Part shown: one piece after another, positions 35,719-36,820 of the stretch
Numbering within the stretch: position 1 is the first letter of the stretch
How the letters are laid out: the number at the start of each line of letters is the position of its first letter
Assembly: GCA_009692245.1 (NCBI GenBank)
Contig: SHZN01000003.1
Location: forward strand, 1 to 36,820
Length of the DNA stretch: 36,820 nucleotides
Origin: Gammaproteobacteria bacterium
Lineage (GTDB): Bacteria > Pseudomonadota > Gammaproteobacteria > Steroidobacterales > Steroidobacteraceae
Direction of reading: 5' to 3'
The notes under the pieces: model-generated
What the model was told of the DNA's origin: nothing
Seen by the model: the letters and a program-made list of their open reading frames with translations, nothing else
The model's database searches: none
Translations under genes and position numbers: made by a program

Positions 35719-36079
35719 TAAGGCGTCAACACTCGTCAAGCCGACGATCACATACCCCGCGCTGGTCGGGCGGATTATCGAGTATCGGCGGAAGCAGCTT
35801 AATGTTCATCAGGAATCAATTGCGGCGGTGCTCGACATTACTCAATCCGCTTACTCCCGACTTGAGAAAGGGCTCTCTGCGATGACGGTGGCGCAGCTTC
35901 AGCTCGTTGCGGCGCACTTGCGCACCACTCCCGCCAATATTCTCCAAGCAACGGAGCGATATGCGGGCAAGTTTCGCGCACAGGGTGGCGAAATTGTTGC
36001 GGAAAAACAGGATTCGTCTGCAGCCGGACTCCTGGTCGCGCTTGGCATCCTTGCCGCGATTCTCGCAATGAAGAAATGA
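35714..36079 (+). CDS. XRE-family HTH regulator with C-terminal membrane helix
   Basis: 121 residues from the ATG at 35714; an in-frame ATG at 35693 is the alternative, and neither has a clear Shine-Dalgarno. The XRE helix-turn-helix spans about residues 17-75 (LVGRIIEYRRKQLNVHQESI, VLDITQSAYSRLEKGLSAM). After a short charged linker, residues 102-118 (SAAGLLVALGILAAILA) are a hydrophobic helix ending in MKK, so the regulator may be tethered to the membrane. It is divergent from the LRAT-like gene, which shares that tail-anchor design. Confidence 0.85.
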   Translation: MSKASTLVKPTITYPALVGRIIEYRRKQLNVHQESIAAVLDITQSAYSRLEKGLSAMTVAQLQLVAAHLRTTPANILQATERYAGKFRAQGGEIVAEKQDSSAAGLLVALGILAAILAMKK

Positions 36080-36099
36080 CCGTCCGCTAGTTCCTGCGT

Positions 36100-36366
36100 C
36101 GCGAGACTCGCGAGTTAGGAAGAGATCAGTCCGGCGACGTGACCACCTTGGATTTACCTCAGCATCCGCTTCGTTTCCTGATGTTTTCTGACCGTCTTTC
36201 CTGAGACCACATCAAGGCGATACACCTCGACGACGGTCTAGCCATTCCCCTTGGCACACAGCCGGGTACGGCGTTCGTGGTGCTCGGGGCTCTCGCCCCG
36301 GACTTGATCCTCAGTCGAGACCCTAAGCCAGATGCCGATGCGTTTGGTGTGCACGGCGGCTGTCAT
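36100..36366 (-). pseudogene. Degenerate second serine recombinase (N-terminal remnant)
   Basis: From the ATG at 36366 the frame reads [19 protein letters not shown], nearly the same as the recombinase at 35211. It hits TAG at 36238-36240 (Trp position in the intact copy), TAA at 36154-36156 (Asp position) and TAA at 36115-36117 (Lys position). Alignment to the other copy stays gap-free ([22 protein letters not shown]) to about 36100, then stops. It is an old, decayed paralogue rather than a fresh duplicate. Confidence 0.88.
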
Positions 36367-36505
36367 TGGTCGGCGAGGTGACGTCTTCTTTCTGGCCACC
36401 GGACGCGTGTCCTCGGTTAATTCGGTGGGGAGAAGGTCAGTGTGCGACGATACGAAGTGGCCGACAATCGCTTCGCGTCCGCGATGGGATTTGCGAAGCG
36501 CGAGC

Positions 36506-36540
36506 ATCACAAAATTATTTTATAATCAAAGACTTGTGAT
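36506..36540. promoter_or_regulatory. A+T-rich promoter-like site with inverted repeat
   Basis: ATCACAA (36506-36512) and TTGTGAT (36534-36540) form a 7-bp inverted repeat flanking TATAAT (36521-36526). This is the only strongly A+T-rich tract in the window. No good -35 element with 17-bp spacing was found. It is upstream of the short ORF at 36584 and, on the other strand, upstream of the recombinase remnant; a repressor site is plausible. Confidence 0.4.
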
Positions 36541-36583
36541 ATATTAGAGGATACAAAAAGACCACCCCAGGTCGCGATCATCC

Positions 36584-36682
36584 ATGTCTACCACTAAGCC
36601 CGAAGCTTTTTCACGAGCCCTTGTCAGCAAAACCCTGGAAATCGGCGGGTGGGACCGTTTTAACCCACGACCGGTGGCCTGA
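36584..36682 (+). CDS. Short ORF, possibly a 5' gene fragment truncated by the IS3 element
   Basis: 32 codons (MSTTKPEAFSRALVSKTLE, then IGGWDRFNPRPVA) ending in TGA at the start of what looks like the insertion-sequence left end. I do not recognise it. The N-terminal look and the abrupt end beside the insertion sequence suggest a cargo gene cut off by the insertion. A+T-rich promoter-like DNA lies upstream. Confidence 0.35.
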   Translation: MSTTKPEAFSRALVSKTLEIGGWDRFNPRPVA

Positions 36683-36820
36683 CCTGAAATTCCTGGTCCA
36701 GTTTCTGATCATGTAAATTCATCATGAACAGGAGACTGGGACATGGCGCAGAGAAAATACTCCTCCGAGGAGATCATCCACAAGCTGCGCGAGGCGGATG
36801 TGCTGCTCGGCCAGGGCAAG
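36675..36820 (+). mobile_element. IS3-family insertion sequence, left end (continues beyond window)
   Basis: The transposase start at 36743 and a leader containing GACCTGAAATTCCTGGTCC fit the left end of an IS3-family element. The terminal repeat cannot be fixed because the right end is outside the window; the boundary around 36675 is an estimate. Confidence 0.65.
36743..36820 (+). CDS. IS3-family transposase OrfA (5' part only)
   Basis: 26 codons (QRKYSSEEIIHKLREADVLL then GQGK) before the window ends. This is the N-terminal helix of an IS3-family (IS407-like) OrfA, whose HTH_Tnp_1 domain binds the terminal repeats. An AGGAGA Shine-Dalgarno lies about seven bases upstream of the ATG. The rest of OrfA and OrfB should follow. 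Confidence 0.88.
   Translation, partial: MAQRKYSSEEIIHKLREADVLLGQGK

Larger units (their letters stand above)
33676..36820. mobile_element. Serine-recombinase integrative element inserted in comM (right end beyond window)
   Basis: It runs from the comM junction to past the window end. Contents: a large serine recombinase gene whose 3' end abuts the junction, an LRAT-like gene, an XRE regulator, a decayed recombinase copy, a short ORF and an IS3-family element. Codon and base composition are less GC-rich than the flank in places, most clearly the A+T-rich tract around 36510-36560. The total size and the cargo beyond the IS are unknown. Confidence 0.85.

Overview
The window looks like a chromosomal segment of a high-GC gammaproteobacterium. 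Support comes from the dapF-DUF484-xerC block, the ubiE-ubiJ-ubiB block, ubiK, and an algZ/algR pair lying near hemC-hemD as in Pseudomonas. The GC-rich code and a class I-type PHA synthase would fit a Xanthomonadales/Steroidobacterales-like lineage, but that placement is inference. No rRNA, tRNA or CRISPR array was seen.

Layout. (1) 42-6766, minus strand: dapF, DUF484, xerC, DUF971, ubiE, ubiJ, ubiB and an exported SAM methyltransferase, tightly packed. (2) 6806-11085, plus strand: nine small genes, several joined by ATGA overlaps: macrodomain, two GNATs, VOC, DoxX, TrpF-like, VOC, thioesterase, GFA. (3) 11082-14051, minus: phaC and a ferredoxin-reductase-type flavoprotein. (4) 14055-20359, minus: a 2005-codon SpvB/FG-GAP/RHS polymorphic toxin gene interrupted by one in-frame TAG, followed by an overlapping Imm27-type immunity gene. 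(5) 20523-25872: glnB, a thioredoxin-like ferredoxin, a quinone oxidoreductase, an SDR, an iron-sulfur flavin reductase, hemD and hemC. (6) 25916-32616: an adhesin-like membrane protein, an algR-type regulator with a frameshifted sensor kinase, a hydroxyisobutyrate-dehydrogenase-family enzyme, a DUF4124 protein, then glnK and amtB behind a convincing sigma-54 promoter, and ubiK. (7) 32636 to the end: comM cut after codon 347 by an integrated element that runs off the window.

The element carries a large serine recombinase split by a TGA at what looks like a conserved Trp position, a decayed second recombinase, an LRAT-like protein with a C-terminal membrane helix, a divergent XRE regulator that also has a C-terminal membrane helix, and the start of an IS3-family insertion sequence. 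The LRAT-like/XRE pair is the best candidate here for an undescribed system.

A second theme is a family of three long near-identical perfect inverted repeats (855-920, 22203-22253, 24099-24143). Two of them are translated and supply the C-terminal codons of the neighbouring genes. A third theme is broken genes: RHS toxin, algZ-type kinase, comM and both recombinases. Each break is a single lesion or an insertion, so sequencing error should be excluded before calling them biological.
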